The notes: generated by a model from the letters alone, not told the origin. Shown: positions 1 to 8,986, counted from the stretch's first letter. The stretch: DNA of 64,000 bases from Cellulophaga sp. BC115SP (GCF_009905545.1 NZ_JAAALB010000007.1:124001-188000); one strand, 5' to 3'. Made by a program: numbers and translations.

Positions 1-1812
1 CCTGTAGCCCAACAAAAAGCACTTGGCGAGTTTGTCCTTACGGCTGATACGCGTATTCATATACCCAAAGGAAATGCGGAAGTACGAAAGATTGCCGAGT
101 TTTTGGCAATGACTTTGGCTATTCCTACAGGGGTAAAATTACCTGTATTGGAGACACCCAAAATAGGAAAACATATCAATTTTAAGCTGGAAAGTACACC
201 TTTCAAAGTCGTTGGACAGGAGGAGGGATATTCTTTGGATATAACGCCTAAACATATCGATATCAAAGCACAAACACCTGCGGGCTTGTTTTATGGCGTT
301 CAATCTTTGATTCAGCTTTTTCCTAAACAAGTTGAAGGTAAAAAGTACCAAAGAATGGTTTGGAAAATCCCAGCGAGTAGTGTCATCGATTATCCTCGTT
401 ATGCGTGGCGTGGCATTATGTTGGACGTAAGTCGCCATTTTTTCCCGAAGGAATATATCAAAAGTTTTATCGACCAACTGGCACGTTATAAGTTCAATAC
501 CTTTCATTGGCATTTGACTGACGATCAAGGCTGGCGAATCGAAATAAAATCTTACCCAAAACTCACCAGCATAGGAGCTTGGCGAGTGCCACGTGTGGGT
601 AATTGGTGGGAAAGAGAATTGCCTCAAGAAGGCGAGAAACCTACTTATGGAGGATTTTATACCCAAGAAGACATTAAGGAAATTGTGGCGTATGCCCAAT
701 CAAAGTATATACAAATTTTACCAGAAATCGATGTGCCAGGGCATAGTTTGGCAATTCTGACGGCTTATCCAGAATTGTCATGTGCAGGAGGCAATAAGTT
801 TCAGGTGAATGCAGGATGGAAGTTTTACCGAGATGTAGAAAACTCACTTTGCCCATCAAACGAAAAGGTATATGAGTTTCTAGACAAAGTCTTTGGCGAA
901 GTAGCCGAGCTTTTTCCACACCCCTATATCCATATTGGTGGCGATGAATGTTATAAAGGATACTGGGAAAAAAGTGCCGAATGTCAAGCTTTGATGAAAA
1001 GAGAGGGTTTGAAAAATACGGTTGAATTACAAAGTTATTTTGTCAAAAGAGTCGAAAAAATCCTATCGAGCAAAGGGAAGAAACTCATAGGCTGGGACGA
1101 AATTTTGGAAGGCGGCTTAGCGCCAGAAGCTACCGTAATGTCTTGGCGGGGCGATAAAGGTGGGATAGAGGCTGCCAAACAAAATCATGCGGTAGTAATG
1201 ACGCCCAATACTTTTGCCTATTTGGATTTGTACCAAGGTGAGCCAACAGCAGAACCGATGACCTATGATTTATTACGCTTGAAGAGAGTGTATAATTTTG
1301 AGCCAACACCTGCAGGAGTGAGTTCTTCCTTGATTTTGGGTGGACAAGGGAATCTTTGGACGGAGTCTATTCCTAATTCTCGCCATGTTGAATATATGAT
1401 GTATCCACGAGCATGGGCTTTGTCGGAGGTATTATGGAGTAAGAAAGAAAAGCGAAATTGGGATTATTTTATTACCAAAATGGAAAACCAATTTTTGAGA
1501 ATGGACGAAGCTTCTATCAACTATTCACGTAGTGTATATGACCCGCTGGTTAGAACGATGAAGGAAGGTACAAATCTCAAAATCGAGATGCTTTCAGAAA
1601 TTAAAGGCTTGGATTTGTATTATACTTTTGATGGGACAAACCCCGATGCTTTTTCTCCAAAATATCAAAGCAAATTGGATATTCCTAAAAATGCTTCTTT
1701 CTTGAAAATTCAAAGCTATAGAGGAGGCAAACCAATCGGGCAACGATTAAGTATCCCTGTAAAGTCGTTATATGACCGTGCTGGGCGCTATAATGCTGAT
1801 TTTGGGTTTTAA
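1..1812 (+). CDS. Beta-N-acetylhexosaminidase, GH20 (5' end outside window)
   Basis: The frame is open from the first base, so the gene starts upstream of the window; the ATG at 103 is internal. An N-terminal GH20b-like region is followed by the GH20 barrel: HWHLTDDQGWRIEI around 515-545, EIDVPGH around 724-744, and HIGGDE with the catalytic Asp-Glu pair at 943-948. A C-terminal chitobiase/hexosaminidase-type beta-sandwich follows (LYYTFDGTNPD near 1615). GH20 enzymes remove terminal N-acetylglucosamine or galactosamine from chitin fragments, glycans or peptidoglycan by substrate-assisted catalysis. The missing N-terminus probably holds the signal peptide. No partner gene is visible upstream. 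A perfect hairpin closes the transcript. The family assignment is firm; the natural substrate is not known. Confidence 0.95.
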   Translation, partial: PVAQQKALGEFVLTADTRIHIPKGNAEVRKIAEFLAMTLAIPTGVKLPVLETPKIGKHINFKLESTPFKVVGQEEGYSLDITPKHIDIKAQTPAGLFYGVQSLIQLFPKQVEGKKYQRMVWKIPASSVIDYPRYAWRGIMLDVSRHFFPKEYIKSFIDQLARYKFNTFHWHLTDDQGWRIEIKSYPKLTSIGAWRVPRVGNWWERELPQEGEKPTYGGFYTQEDIKEIVAYAQSKYIQILPEIDVPGHSLAILTAYPELSCAGGNKFQVNAGWKFYRDVENSLCPSNEKVYEFLDKVFGEVAELFPHPYIHIGGDECYKGYWEKSAECQALMKREGLKNTVELQSYFVKRVEKILSSKGKKLIGWDEILEGGLAPEATVMSWRGDKGGIEAAKQNHAVVMTPNTFAYLDLYQGEPTAEPMTYDLLRLKRVYNFEPTPAGVSSSLILGGQGNLWTESIPNSRHVEYMMYPRAWALSEVLWSKKEKRNWDYFITKMENQFLRMDEASINYSRSVYDPLVRTMKEGTNLKIEMLSEIKGLDLYYTFDGTNPDAFSPKYQSKLDIPKNASFLKIQSYRGGKPIGQRLSIPVKSLYDRAGRYNADFGF

Positions 1813-1831
1813 TAAAGGATGGGAATCCTTT

Positions 1832-1871
1832 GCAAAAAAGGTGCTGGATGAGAATCCAGCACCTTTTTTGC
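1832..1871. terminator. Bidirectional intrinsic terminator
   Basis: An 18-bp perfect inverted repeat with a 4-nt loop (arms 1832-1849 and 1854-1871) has a GC-rich core flanked by A and T runs on the two sides. It lies between the convergent hexosaminidase and ypdA genes and can serve both. Confidence 0.9.
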
Positions 1872-1877
1872 TTTTAT

Positions 1878-2846
1878 TTACAGAAACCGCTTTTTCAAAG
1901 TATCCATAATATGCGTGGCGTGCACACGGGAATTTTCGATAAATAAAGAGTGGGTATTCATACCACCACAAATAACCCCAGCTAAGAATACGTTTGGCAA
2001 GTTGGTTTCTTGCGTTTTGTCATTATAAAATGGTTTACGAATCTCATCCTGAGAAAGCTCAATGCCCATTTTCTCCAAGAAAGTTAGATTAGGCTGATAG
2101 CCTGTCATGGCAATTACATAGTCATTTGGAATCGTAACGATACCTTCAGGCGTTTTGATGTCTACCTCATGCTGACGAATCGCTGCTACTTCTGAGTTAA
2201 AAAATGCTTGAATAGAGCCTTCTTTGATACGATTTTCAATATCAGGTTTTGCCCAATATTTTACTCTTTCACCAATTCCTTCGCTTCTGACAACCATGGT
2301 AACATTGGCACCTTTACGCCATGTTTCTAAGGCAGCATCTACGGCAGAGTTATTGGCACCTACCACGAGTACATTTTGCATAGAATAAAAATGCGGTTCT
2401 TCGTAATAGTGCGTTACTTTGGGCAAATCTTCGCCCTCAACCTCCATCAGATAAGGAATATCATAAAAACCTGTAGCAATAACGATGCTTTTACATGAAT
2501 ACTGTGCCTTACTTGTAGTGATTTGATACAAGTTTTCTTGTGAAGTAACCGACTCAACGGTTTCAAATAAATTGATGGCTAGTTTACGGTGTACCGCTAC
2601 ACGACGATAATACTCTAACGCTTCCGCACGCGTTGGTTTGGCATTGTTAGAAACAAAAGGAACATTTCCAATTTCTAGTCTTTCTGAAGTACTAAAAAAG
2701 GTCATGTTAGCGGGATAGTTGTAGAGAGAGTTGACCAAACATCCTTTTTCCAAAATCAAATAACTGAGACCCGCTTCTTGAGCTTCTAGTCCACAAGCTA
2801 ATCCAATTGGGCCTGCACCAATAATAATTACATCGTAGTTGTTCAT
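1878..2846 (-). CDS. ypdA: YpdA-family NAD(P)H:FAD thiol-disulfide reductase
   Basis: This 322-residue flavoprotein has an N-terminal FAD-binding GxGxxG (IIIGAGPIGLACG, residues 8-20) and a second dinucleotide motif (VVGANNSAVDAA, near residue 160) for NADPH. It lacks the CxxC pair of thioredoxin reductase, as is typical of the YpdA group. YpdA is known as the putative bacillithiol disulfide reductase of Firmicutes, and members occur throughout Bacteroidota. The role would be reduction of a low-molecular-weight thiol disulfide in the cytoplasm. The ATG overlaps the stop of the upstream transglutaminase-like gene by 4 bp (ATGA), so the two are translationally coupled. Family confident; substrate inferred. 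Confidence 0.88.
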   Translation of the reverse strand: MNNYDVIIIGAGPIGLACGLEAQEAGLSYLILEKGCLVNSLYNYPANMTFFSTSERLEIGNVPFVSNNAKPTRAEALEYYRRVAVHRKLAINLFETVESVTSQENLYQITTSKAQYSCKSIVIATGFYDIPYLMEVEGEDLPKVTHYYEEPHFYSMQNVLVVGANNSAVDAALETWRKGANVTMVVRSEGIGERVKYWAKPDIENRIKEGSIQAFFNSEVAAIRQHEVDIKTPEGIVTIPNDYVIAMTGYQPNLTFLEKMGIELSQDEIRKPFYNDKTQETNLPNVFLAGVICGGMNTHSLFIENSRVHATHIMDTLKKRFL

Positions 2847-3895
2847 CGTTTGTTTCGACCTAAAATGGCAAAGTATCTGTTCATCATTTCTTTGTCCTTT
2901 CGAATTGCCTCTAAGTTGTTATAAATAGCATTTTTATTATCTAAAACACCTTTTATTTGAGCCAAAGGACCTATATGATTATAATAATCTAAGGACTTGT
3001 TTAGTTCCATTTCGGCTTTGTTGAGTAGTTCAAACATTTTGTTTTTGTACTGTAAAGCCAAGGACTGTTGTTCTTTAGGATTTTTTTTCTCTCTTATCAA
3101 GCGTGATATGACGGTGTACTCTTCCAGTGTTTTGGTGGAGCGAGTAGCATAAAAATACCCTAACATATTGTGGGCATTATCGTTTTTGGGGTCATGAGCA
3201 ATGATTCGTTCTTGGGTTTCCAACACCTGAGTGGTGGAGTCCAGACTCTCATATTGAGCCAAAATTCTTTCGTAATCAAATCTTTTTGTTTTCAAAAAAG
3301 GGCTTCCTTTGACAAATTCTTCATACGAAATAATTCTTTTTTGTAACTGCCATACAGGGTCGCTAGGGTAGTGGGTTAGTAAGAAAACCGCAGGAGAAAT
3401 CATGTAAAACTCCCATGAACGACGTTGCTGGTAGGTGTTGTTAATCATCGCCCCCGAACTCCATGTGAGGTCGAGCAAGTACCATTTTTCGTTGAGTTTT
3501 ACGGCATTCCAAGCATGGCTTTCTATCCGAAAAGTAGAGTCGGAAGGATTGGATGAATTGCGAATTTTGCCCAAACCCTCAATCACTTGGGTTTTGATTC
3601 CTGCGTATTTGCAGAGGTCATAAAAAAGATTGGAGTAGCCCCCACAAATCGCTTTTCGAGTATTGAGAACCACAGCGCTGGATTGAGAATTACCCAAATC
3701 GAGGGTGGGAAGCCGTTGCTGAAAAGTCTCCAAATCGTATTGGATGGAGCCAGTAATCCACTCGAAAATAGCTGCTACTTTCAAGGAATCGTTTGGAGCA
3801 GATTGTGTTAGTTGTAAGGATAATTGCTTTACAGAGTTTTGGGCAAAAGAATTTACCGAAATACTCAGTAAGAATAAATATGTTATGTATTTCAT
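2843..3895 (-). CDS. Secreted transglutaminase-like domain protein
   Basis: The 350-residue protein begins with a signal peptide (MKYITYLFLLSISVNSFAQ). A transglutaminase-like papain fold follows, with candidate triad residues in ICGGYSNLFYDLC (Cys), SHAWNAV (His) and WYLLDLTW (Asp). The C-terminal half is helical and TPR-like (HDPKNDNAHNMLGYFYATRS). Bacterial proteins of this type are cysteine proteases or peptide cyclisers in the periplasm; no specific substrate can be named. It is the first gene of a two-gene unit with ypdA. Pairing a periplasmic cysteine enzyme with a cytoplasmic thiol reductase may be chance. Confidence 0.8.
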   Translation of the reverse strand: MKYITYLFLLSISVNSFAQNSVKQLSLQLTQSAPNDSLKVAAIFEWITGSIQYDLETFQQRLPTLDLGNSQSSAVVLNTRKAICGGYSNLFYDLCKYAGIKTQVIEGLGKIRNSSNPSDSTFRIESHAWNAVKLNEKWYLLDLTWSSGAMINNTYQQRRSWEFYMISPAVFLLTHYPSDPVWQLQKRIISYEEFVKGSPFLKTKRFDYERILAQYESLDSTTQVLETQERIIAHDPKNDNAHNMLGYFYATRSTKTLEEYTVISRLIREKKNPKEQQSLALQYKNKMFELLNKAEMELNKSLDYYNHIGPLAQIKGVLDNKNAIYNNLEAIRKDKEMMNRYFAILGRNKR

Positions 3896-4253
3896 TAAAA
3901 ATCAGTCTAAAAAATGGTCCAGTCAGAATACACGTTCTCAAGTTTCACGCAAACCATATTAGCGAAATTCGCTCTATGCTTATACTAGAATATTGCTTGG
4001 GGCTGTAGGCGCCAAGCATTAGGCATACGAATTAGCAAAAATATCCATAGAATTGCTGCATCTTTCACGCAAACCGTCTATGATTGTGAGGATGTAAAAT
4101 TTTACTACTATAAAAATATAAAGTTCGGGGCAAGTTTTTCAAATAAAATGAAGTCATTTGTTAGAAATATTTTTTCAAGATTTAATCTTTCTATTAATTA
4201 CACATCTTACCATTGTATAAAATTTTGATAATCAACTAAATACCCTAATAACT
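3896..4253. other. Intergenic region with short direct repeat
   Basis: This 358-bp divergent spacer lies between the transglutaminase-like and VOC genes. A 13-bp direct repeat, TTTCACGCAAACC, occurs at 3943-3955 and 4063-4075. A small palindrome (agcgaaattcgct) starts at 3961. Around 3994-4030 lies a relic-like stretch (gctgtaggcgccaagcattaggc) resembling the palindromic repeat family near 44-49 kb. No consensus promoter with both TTTG and TAnnTTTG boxes was found, and no gene. Confidence 0.5.
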
Positions 4254-4718
4254 ATGAAATTGTCATATTTGCCTTTACTGGCGTTAGCTTTTGCTGGAAT
4301 CGGTACAGAAAGTGCGTTGGCACAAGATACACCCAAAGGAATTACCATTTTGTCATATAATCACGTTGGATTGGCGGTAAAAGACCTCAAAGTCAGTGCA
4401 GCTTTTTATCGGGAAATTATCGGTTTGTCACCTGTGACAGTGCCAGATAACTTAATTTCAATACGTAGATGGTTTCAGATAGCTCCAGGACAGGAGTTAC
4501 ATTTATTGCTTGGTCGCAAAGACCCTGTGAGTAATAACGATAGAAATGGAGCGCACTTTTCACTGACTATTCCAAGTAATTCTGCTGATGGTATCGAGGC
4601 GTTTTTGAAGTCAAAAGAAGTTCCTTATCATCGTCAACAGCGATTTGATGGTGCTTATCAAATCTATGTAACCGACCCAGATGGCTATGTGATTGAATTG
4701 AATGAACCGAAAAGATAA
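4254..4718 (+). CDS. Secreted VOC/glyoxalase-fold protein
   Basis: The 154-residue protein has a signal peptide ending about AQ (residues 23-24) and one vicinal-oxygen-chelate domain: YNHVGLAVKDLKVSAAFYRE (His metal ligand) at the start, ELHLLLG in the middle, and DPDGYVIELNE (Glu ligand) at the end. VOC proteins dimerise to form metal-dependent lyases, isomerases or dioxygenases, or bind antibiotics. A predicted periplasmic location is less usual than the cytoplasmic glyoxalases. It is transcribed alone, with a repeat cluster directly after its stop codon. Reaction unknown. Confidence 0.85.
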   Translation: MKLSYLPLLALAFAGIGTESALAQDTPKGITILSYNHVGLAVKDLKVSAAFYREIIGLSPVTVPDNLISIRRWFQIAPGQELHLLLGRKDPVSNNDRNGAHFSLTIPSNSADGIEAFLKSKEVPYHRQQRFDGAYQIYVTDPDGYVIELNEPKR

Positions 4719-5000
4719 TTTGAAAATTTGGTGATTTGAAGATTTGAAAATGGTGGAACCATACTAGTTCAAGACTTAGTCTTGGACTTATTTTTCAATA
4801 AAGTTTAGAAACTGAGCAAACTATGAGTCCGAGACTAAGTCTCGAACTAGTCGATTGTAGAGACGTAATGCTTACGTCTCCAAACCAAGTTTTTAAATTT
4901 GAAAATGTGGTGATTTGAAGATTTGAAAATGGTAGAATTTTCGGGAAAATAATTTTCTCCCTCCGTAGAGACGTAATGCTTACGTCTCCAAACCAAGTTT
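4717..5000. repeat. Cluster of three interleaved repeat types
   Basis: Three repeat types fill this spacer between convergent genes. (1) TTTGAAAAT-type AT repeats of about 38 bp at 4717-4754 and 4895-4934. (2) A 26-bp element, itself palindromic, at 4763-4788 and inverted at 4826-4851, differing at two positions (core agacttagtct). (3) A 36-bp direct repeat at 4857-4892 and 4965-5000 starting gtagagacgtaatgcttacg, which contains the hairpin agacgtaa-tgc-ttacgtct. Types 1 and 3 recur elsewhere in the window (59.4 and 59.8 kb; 54.96 and 55.14 kb). The 85-codon open frame on the minus strand here consists of repeats and is not a gene. Confidence 0.85.
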
Positions 5001-5036
5001 GGAATTTGAAAATATTTTCACACAATATCCCATTAT

Positions 5037-5084
5037 AAACGAGCAGTCCCATCTGAATTTTATTCCAGATGGGACTGCTCGTTT
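5037..5084. terminator. Intrinsic terminator hairpin
   Basis: A 19-bp perfect inverted repeat (5037-5055 and 5066-5084) with a 10-nt loop lies just downstream of the minus-strand GIN gene, facing the convergent VOC gene. Both sides end in short T or A runs, so it may work in both directions. Confidence 0.85.
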
Positions 5085-5118
5085 GTATTAAAAGTATTTA
5101 AAGAGGTTTAACAGCAGC

Positions 5119-5829
5119 CTATTCACTTCTTACTGATGAGGCGCCAGATGCGTCGCTACGTACCGAAGGAGTACCTCTGTAACGTACTGAAGATGCACCA
5201 CTAGCTTCAACGTTCAATGTTTTTGAAGCATTTACACGTACACTTGTAGCACCTGAAACATCCAAATCGGCGTCTTTTGCTACAAAATCAAGCGCGTTGA
5301 ACTTACTAGCTCCTGAAGCATCAAGCTTCATAATGCTACCTTTTCCTCTAAGTGTTACGTTAGAAGCTCCTGAAATATCGAATAGTAATTTATCAACATT
5401 AACACTAATTTCTGAGCTAGATGCACCCGAAAATTGCACTTTCAAATATTCTAAGTCGTTAAAACCAGAGATTTTTGATTTTGTTGCGCCCGAAAAATCT
5501 AACACTTTGATGTCTGGAACAACAATGGTAAAATGTACTCTTTTACGGTTTTTATTCCAACCCCAGCTACCCTTGTCTTTGTAGCGGGCAATCAGACGTT
5601 TGCCTGATACTTTAACTTCTAAATCTTCTAGATCTTCGCTTCTTTCGGCATCTGCATGTACTTTAAAAGTACTGCCCTGAGTTACATCAATCACAAATGC
5701 GCTTGACATCTCAATTTCGTTGAATCCTGAAAGATTAAAATCTTTTTGGCTTTGAGCTTGAGCCAAATTAGCTCCTAAAAATAAGGCACCAGCCATGATA
5801 GCTTGGCGAAAGTAGGTTTGAAGTTTCAT
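5119..5829 (-). CDS. Secreted GIN-domain (DUF2807) protein
   Basis: The 236-residue protein has a signal peptide (cleavage near ANLAQAQ) followed by a single right-handed beta-helix GIN domain. Repeated SGAS/SGAT motifs about 20 residues apart (FSGATKSKISGF, FSGASSSEISV, ISGASNVTLRG, ASGASSVRYRG) mark the coils. DUF2807 is described as a putative adhesin head domain common in Bacteroidota; no enzymatic function is known. Its C-terminus resembles the end of the PspC/GIN protein encoded upstream, so the two are probably paralogous in that part. A terminator after the PspC gene separates it from that operon. Confidence 0.85.
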   Translation of the reverse strand: MKLQTYFRQAIMAGALFLGANLAQAQSQKDFNLSGFNEIEMSSAFVIDVTQGSTFKVHADAERSEDLEDLEVKVSGKRLIARYKDKGSWGWNKNRKRVHFTIVVPDIKVLDFSGATKSKISGFNDLEYLKVQFSGASSSEISVNVDKLLFDISGASNVTLRGKGSIMKLDASGASKFNALDFVAKDADLDVSGATSVRVNASKTLNVEASGASSVRYRGTPSVRSDASGASSVRSE

Positions 5830-5916
5830 ATTAATTGATGATTATGATTTGTCGATAAGATGCAAAGAGACTTAGGAAGGTTGCATGATGTAGAAAAAAA
5901 ACAAAAGTATTTTAAA

Positions 5917-5953
5917 AATAGAGGCATAACGCGTTTGACATTATGCCTCTATT
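5917..5953 (-). terminator. Intrinsic terminator of the PadR-PspC operon
   Basis: A 13-bp perfect inverted repeat (5917-5929 and 5941-5953), read on the minus strand, is followed by a TTTTT run. It sits 8 bp after the PspC/GIN stop codon and before the GIN gene, suggesting the two GIN genes are transcribed separately. Confidence 0.85.
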
Positions 5954-5961
5954 ATGCTGAT

Positions 5962-8391
5962 CTAATCTCTTTCAGGTTTGATTACACCATTATCTTTAAT
6001 CGTTTTTTGAAGGTTTGGACTTCCTTTGTAACGAATTTGCGCAACGCCAGAAGCCTTAGCTTCCAGATTTTGATTTACATCAACTTCCACATGCGCATTT
6101 TCAGCAGCATTGATTTTGGCATTTTCGATATTTAGTTCAAAAGCTTCCAAATTAGTTAATCCTGCAAGCTCAGCTGTAAGATTACCCAGATGACCCGTAG
6201 CACGAATTTTATATTGTCCTTTGGTATCTAATTGGAAGTTGTCAGCCTGAATATCTTTGATTCTGACATTGCCAAAGCCTTTTTCAAGATTTAAGTATGA
6301 AAGGTTGGGTAGTGTAATATGCACCGTCAAGAAACCAGCTTGTTTACTTGGACTCTTTTGCGAAATAGTTAATTTTCTTTCTTTTACCTCTGCAACGATG
6401 TTTTCCACATCTTTTTGGTCTCCGCCAACTTCTACTTTGTAATTTTCTCCAAAATGAATATATACTTCAGAAGGAGTTTCTATAGCTGATTGGACTTTGT
6501 CGAAGTCTTTGAGCGGGAATTTTTGTACAAAGTCATTAGGTGCGAAATCAGTCTCATCATCAGAAGAGTTGCTATCGTTATCATAATTGTTTTCTACAGG
6601 GAAACGGTTTAAACATACAAGTTCGCCTTCACGAGTAAACTGCCACAAAGAGCCTTTAAACAAGTCCTTTTCACCATCAAAGTATCCTCCAGAGATTCTA
6701 TTCTCGATGAACGAAGCAAATTCTCTGGTCATACTAAATGGTTTCTCGTATGGAATATACAATCTCAAACGAACACGTTGGGCACGGAAACGAGCATTTT
6801 CGGTAAACTCATACTCTTCGTCAAAAGATAAAACTGAATCAACTTTTGAGTAGGTATAAAGTATTTCTGATGCATTTTTTTCTGCATCTTTTTTATCAAT
6901 ACCTTTTGCATAATACTCCTTTTCAAGTTTGTATGCGTCTCCTTCATAGCCGATAATTTCGAGCGATGGCACAAATTCTACATGGTCAGAAACATGTTTG
7001 ATTATGAATAAAGGCGTTTTTTTGCCAAAATCAAGGTTAGACGATTGTTGAATGCTGGCACTTCTTGAGAAGTTTTTGGCATAACTAATACCTGTGTACA
7101 TAGATCCAAACAGACCTATTATAAAAATACCAAGTAAACTTTGCCAAACTACCGAAGTAAAGATATTACGACGAATAATTAAGGAAATCCCCGCAATACC
7201 AACCGCAATAGCAGGAGCAATAGCTGCTAAAAACCCAGCTATGAACATAAAAGGTGAGGCATCACGAGCCAAAAAACCTAAAGGTAGGTTGTCGCCAATG
7301 TACACATTTGCTGTTTCGAGCGCCGTAAAACCAACGAATAAAGAGAAAAATAGCGCTACGATGGTTACTAGAGATGTGAAAATCATCATACCACCAGCAA
7401 AGAATCTAAATGAGATAATCGCAAAGTTTGCAATAGGACCAAGCGCTTTAAATACCTGCGAAATCATTCTGAATGGTAACAATAATACTTTGGTTAGGGT
7501 ATCTTCAGGCTTGTTTTCGGTATTAAGCGTACGTTTGATATTGCTCTCGATATTCTCCAAAGTAATGGGCTCTCCTGTCATTTGCATTTTATCGGTGATG
7601 GTTTTTGCTTCTGGAGCAATTGCCCATAGAATCAAATAGATAACAATGCCCGAACCAAAAGCAAAAATCAAAAGAACAAATACAAAGCGTAACATTCCCA
7701 AATCAAAACCTGTGTAAGAAGATACGCCACTCACTACGCCACCTAGTACTTTATGGTCGGGGTTACGGTAAAACTTCTTCACTGTATCGTCTTCTTCCAA
7801 GAAAGCATTCGCAGGAAAGGCAATCCATGAAGCAATATATAAAACGAAGATTACCCCACTCAATGGCGATTCTGTTAACGGACTTAGACCTAAGAAAGTG
7901 ATTAAGAAAATCAAACGTACCCAAAGCGCATCGATACCCAAATAATGTGCAAAGCCTGCACAAACGCCACCCAAAAGTTTACGCTGTGTGTCTCTATAAA
8001 GCTTTTTAGCAGTTTCAAATTTTGGATATTCGTATTGTTCAGAAGTCGTATATTTTTGCTCAGATTGTGTTGATTGGGCAGTTTGTTGTGCTTTTTCTTC
8101 TGTCACTAAATCTTCTTCTTCTTGAATTGCTTCAAAATCAGATACTGTTCCCATTGAAGCAATAAGAGAATCCACATCTTCTAAAGTGATTGCTTGTTTG
8201 GCATCACGTTTTTGTTTATCCCAAAATTTTTCTGCTATACGAGATTCAATGTCTTCGGTAATTTCTTTTGAACCTTCATAAGAAGCAAAGTGCGATTGGA
8301 TAGCCTTGAGATAAAGCCCCAATTTTTCGTATCCATCTTCCTCTATATGGAAAATAATACCTGCTATATTGATAGAAATGGTCTTTTTCAT
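5962..8391 (-). CDS. PspC-domain membrane protein with C-terminal GIN domain
   Basis: The ATG at 8391 (MKKTISINIAG) is preferred over the TTG four codons upstream, giving 809 residues. Order: an N-terminal cytoplasmic region (about 1-120), two tandem PspC domains (about 130-195, with KLLGGVCAGFAHYLGID, and 204-262, with KVLGGVVSGVSSYTGFD), several further membrane segments (about 310-445), a periplasmic region, and a C-terminal GIN-like beta-helix ending in a SG-type repeat and RYKGSPN. PspC domains act in envelope-stress signalling in proteobacteria. In Bacteroidota, PspC-GIN fusions next to a PadR regulator are common, and their role is undefined. It follows the padR gene by 51 bp in one operon. 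Confidence 0.9.
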   Translation of the reverse strand: MKKTISINIAGIIFHIEEDGYEKLGLYLKAIQSHFASYEGSKEITEDIESRIAEKFWDKQKRDAKQAITLEDVDSLIASMGTVSDFEAIQEEEDLVTEEKAQQTAQSTQSEQKYTTSEQYEYPKFETAKKLYRDTQRKLLGGVCAGFAHYLGIDALWVRLIFLITFLGLSPLTESPLSGVIFVLYIASWIAFPANAFLEEDDTVKKFYRNPDHKVLGGVVSGVSSYTGFDLGMLRFVFVLLIFAFGSGIVIYLILWAIAPEAKTITDKMQMTGEPITLENIESNIKRTLNTENKPEDTLTKVLLLPFRMISQVFKALGPIANFAIISFRFFAGGMMIFTSLVTIVALFFSLFVGFTALETANVYIGDNLPLGFLARDASPFMFIAGFLAAIAPAIAVGIAGISLIIRRNIFTSVVWQSLLGIFIIGLFGSMYTGISYAKNFSRSASIQQSSNLDFGKKTPLFIIKHVSDHVEFVPSLEIIGYEGDAYKLEKEYYAKGIDKKDAEKNASEILYTYSKVDSVLSFDEEYEFTENARFRAQRVRLRLYIPYEKPFSMTREFASFIENRISGGYFDGEKDLFKGSLWQFTREGELVCLNRFPVENNYDNDSNSSDDETDFAPNDFVQKFPLKDFDKVQSAIETPSEVYIHFGENYKVEVGGDQKDVENIVAEVKERKLTISQKSPSKQAGFLTVHITLPNLSYLNLEKGFGNVRIKDIQADNFQLDTKGQYKIRATGHLGNLTAELAGLTNLEAFELNIENAKINAAENAHVEVDVNQNLEAKASGVAQIRYKGSPNLQKTIKDNGVIKPERD

Positions 8392-8442
8392 CGCAAAATT
8401 CAATTTATGCTCACGCTGTGTGAATATTGGTTTAAGGTTAAA

Positions 8443-8820
8443 TTAGGCTTGTTCTTCCGTTTCGGTGTTGCTTGCCTCTTGCTTTTTGTGGTAGCTGTCT
8501 AGAATAATTTGAGCAACTGATTCTTGTAATTCTTTCCACGTAGTTTCGAGTTGTTCAAGAAAAGTTTTACCATTGTCTGTCAAAACATAATACTTACGTG
8601 GAGGTCCTGACGACGATTCTACCCATTTGTAATCTAACAAGCCAGAGTTTTTAAGGCGAGTCAACAAAGGATAAAGCGTTCCTTCTACGACCATAATCTT
8701 GGCAGAGGTTAGTTCTTCGAGCATATCCGAGGCATATACTTCGCCTCTCGATATGATTTGCAGAATGCAGAATTCCAAAATTCCCTTCCGCATCTGCACT
8801 TTGGCATTTTCCAAATCCAT
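8443..8820 (-). CDS. PadR-family transcriptional regulator
   Basis: The 125-residue protein has the PadR winged-helix signature: LEFCILQIISRGEVYASDML, then VEGTLYPLLTRLKNSGLL and PRKYYVLTDNGK, then a short C-terminal dimerisation helix. PadR proteins are dimeric repressors that often regulate their own operon. It is the first gene of the operon with the PspC/GIN gene, and a near-perfect dyad overlaps its promoter at 8966-8986, consistent with autorepression. The ligand is unknown. Confidence 0.92.
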   Translation of the reverse strand: MDLENAKVQMRKGILEFCILQIISRGEVYASDMLEELTSAKIMVVEGTLYPLLTRLKNSGLLDYKWVESSSGPPRKYYVLTDNGKTFLEQLETTWKELQESVAQIILDSYHKKQEASNTETEEQA

Positions 8821-8950
8821 AGTTTCTAAATATTTTTTAGCCTAGACTGTTAGCAAAAAGCAGTAAAATACAGATTTCTTGCTCTGTCAGTCTACTGCGG
8901 TGATTAGTCGATTTATTTGGATAATACCCACTACTGGGTAATCCTTAGTT

Positions 8951-8986
8951 CAAAGATATAAAAAGGTACTATGCAATGCAAAGTAC
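8951..8986 (-). promoter_or_regulatory. padR promoter with overlapping operator dyad
   Basis: On the minus strand, TTTG (8979-8982), 20 nt, then TATCTTTG (8951-8958) match the Bacteroidota sigma consensus exactly. The -33 box lies inside a 21-bp dyad at 8966-8986 (gtactatgc...aaagtac) with 9 of 10 pairs complementary. A repressor bound there would cover the -33 region. The rest of the 365-bp spacer 8821-9185 shows no gene and no other clear signal. Confidence 0.75.

Noticed and set aside
4795-5052. 85-codon open frame on the minus strand
   Set aside because: It consists of the 26-bp and 36-bp repeats and the terminator arm; the translated words repeat with the DNA and show no protein character.
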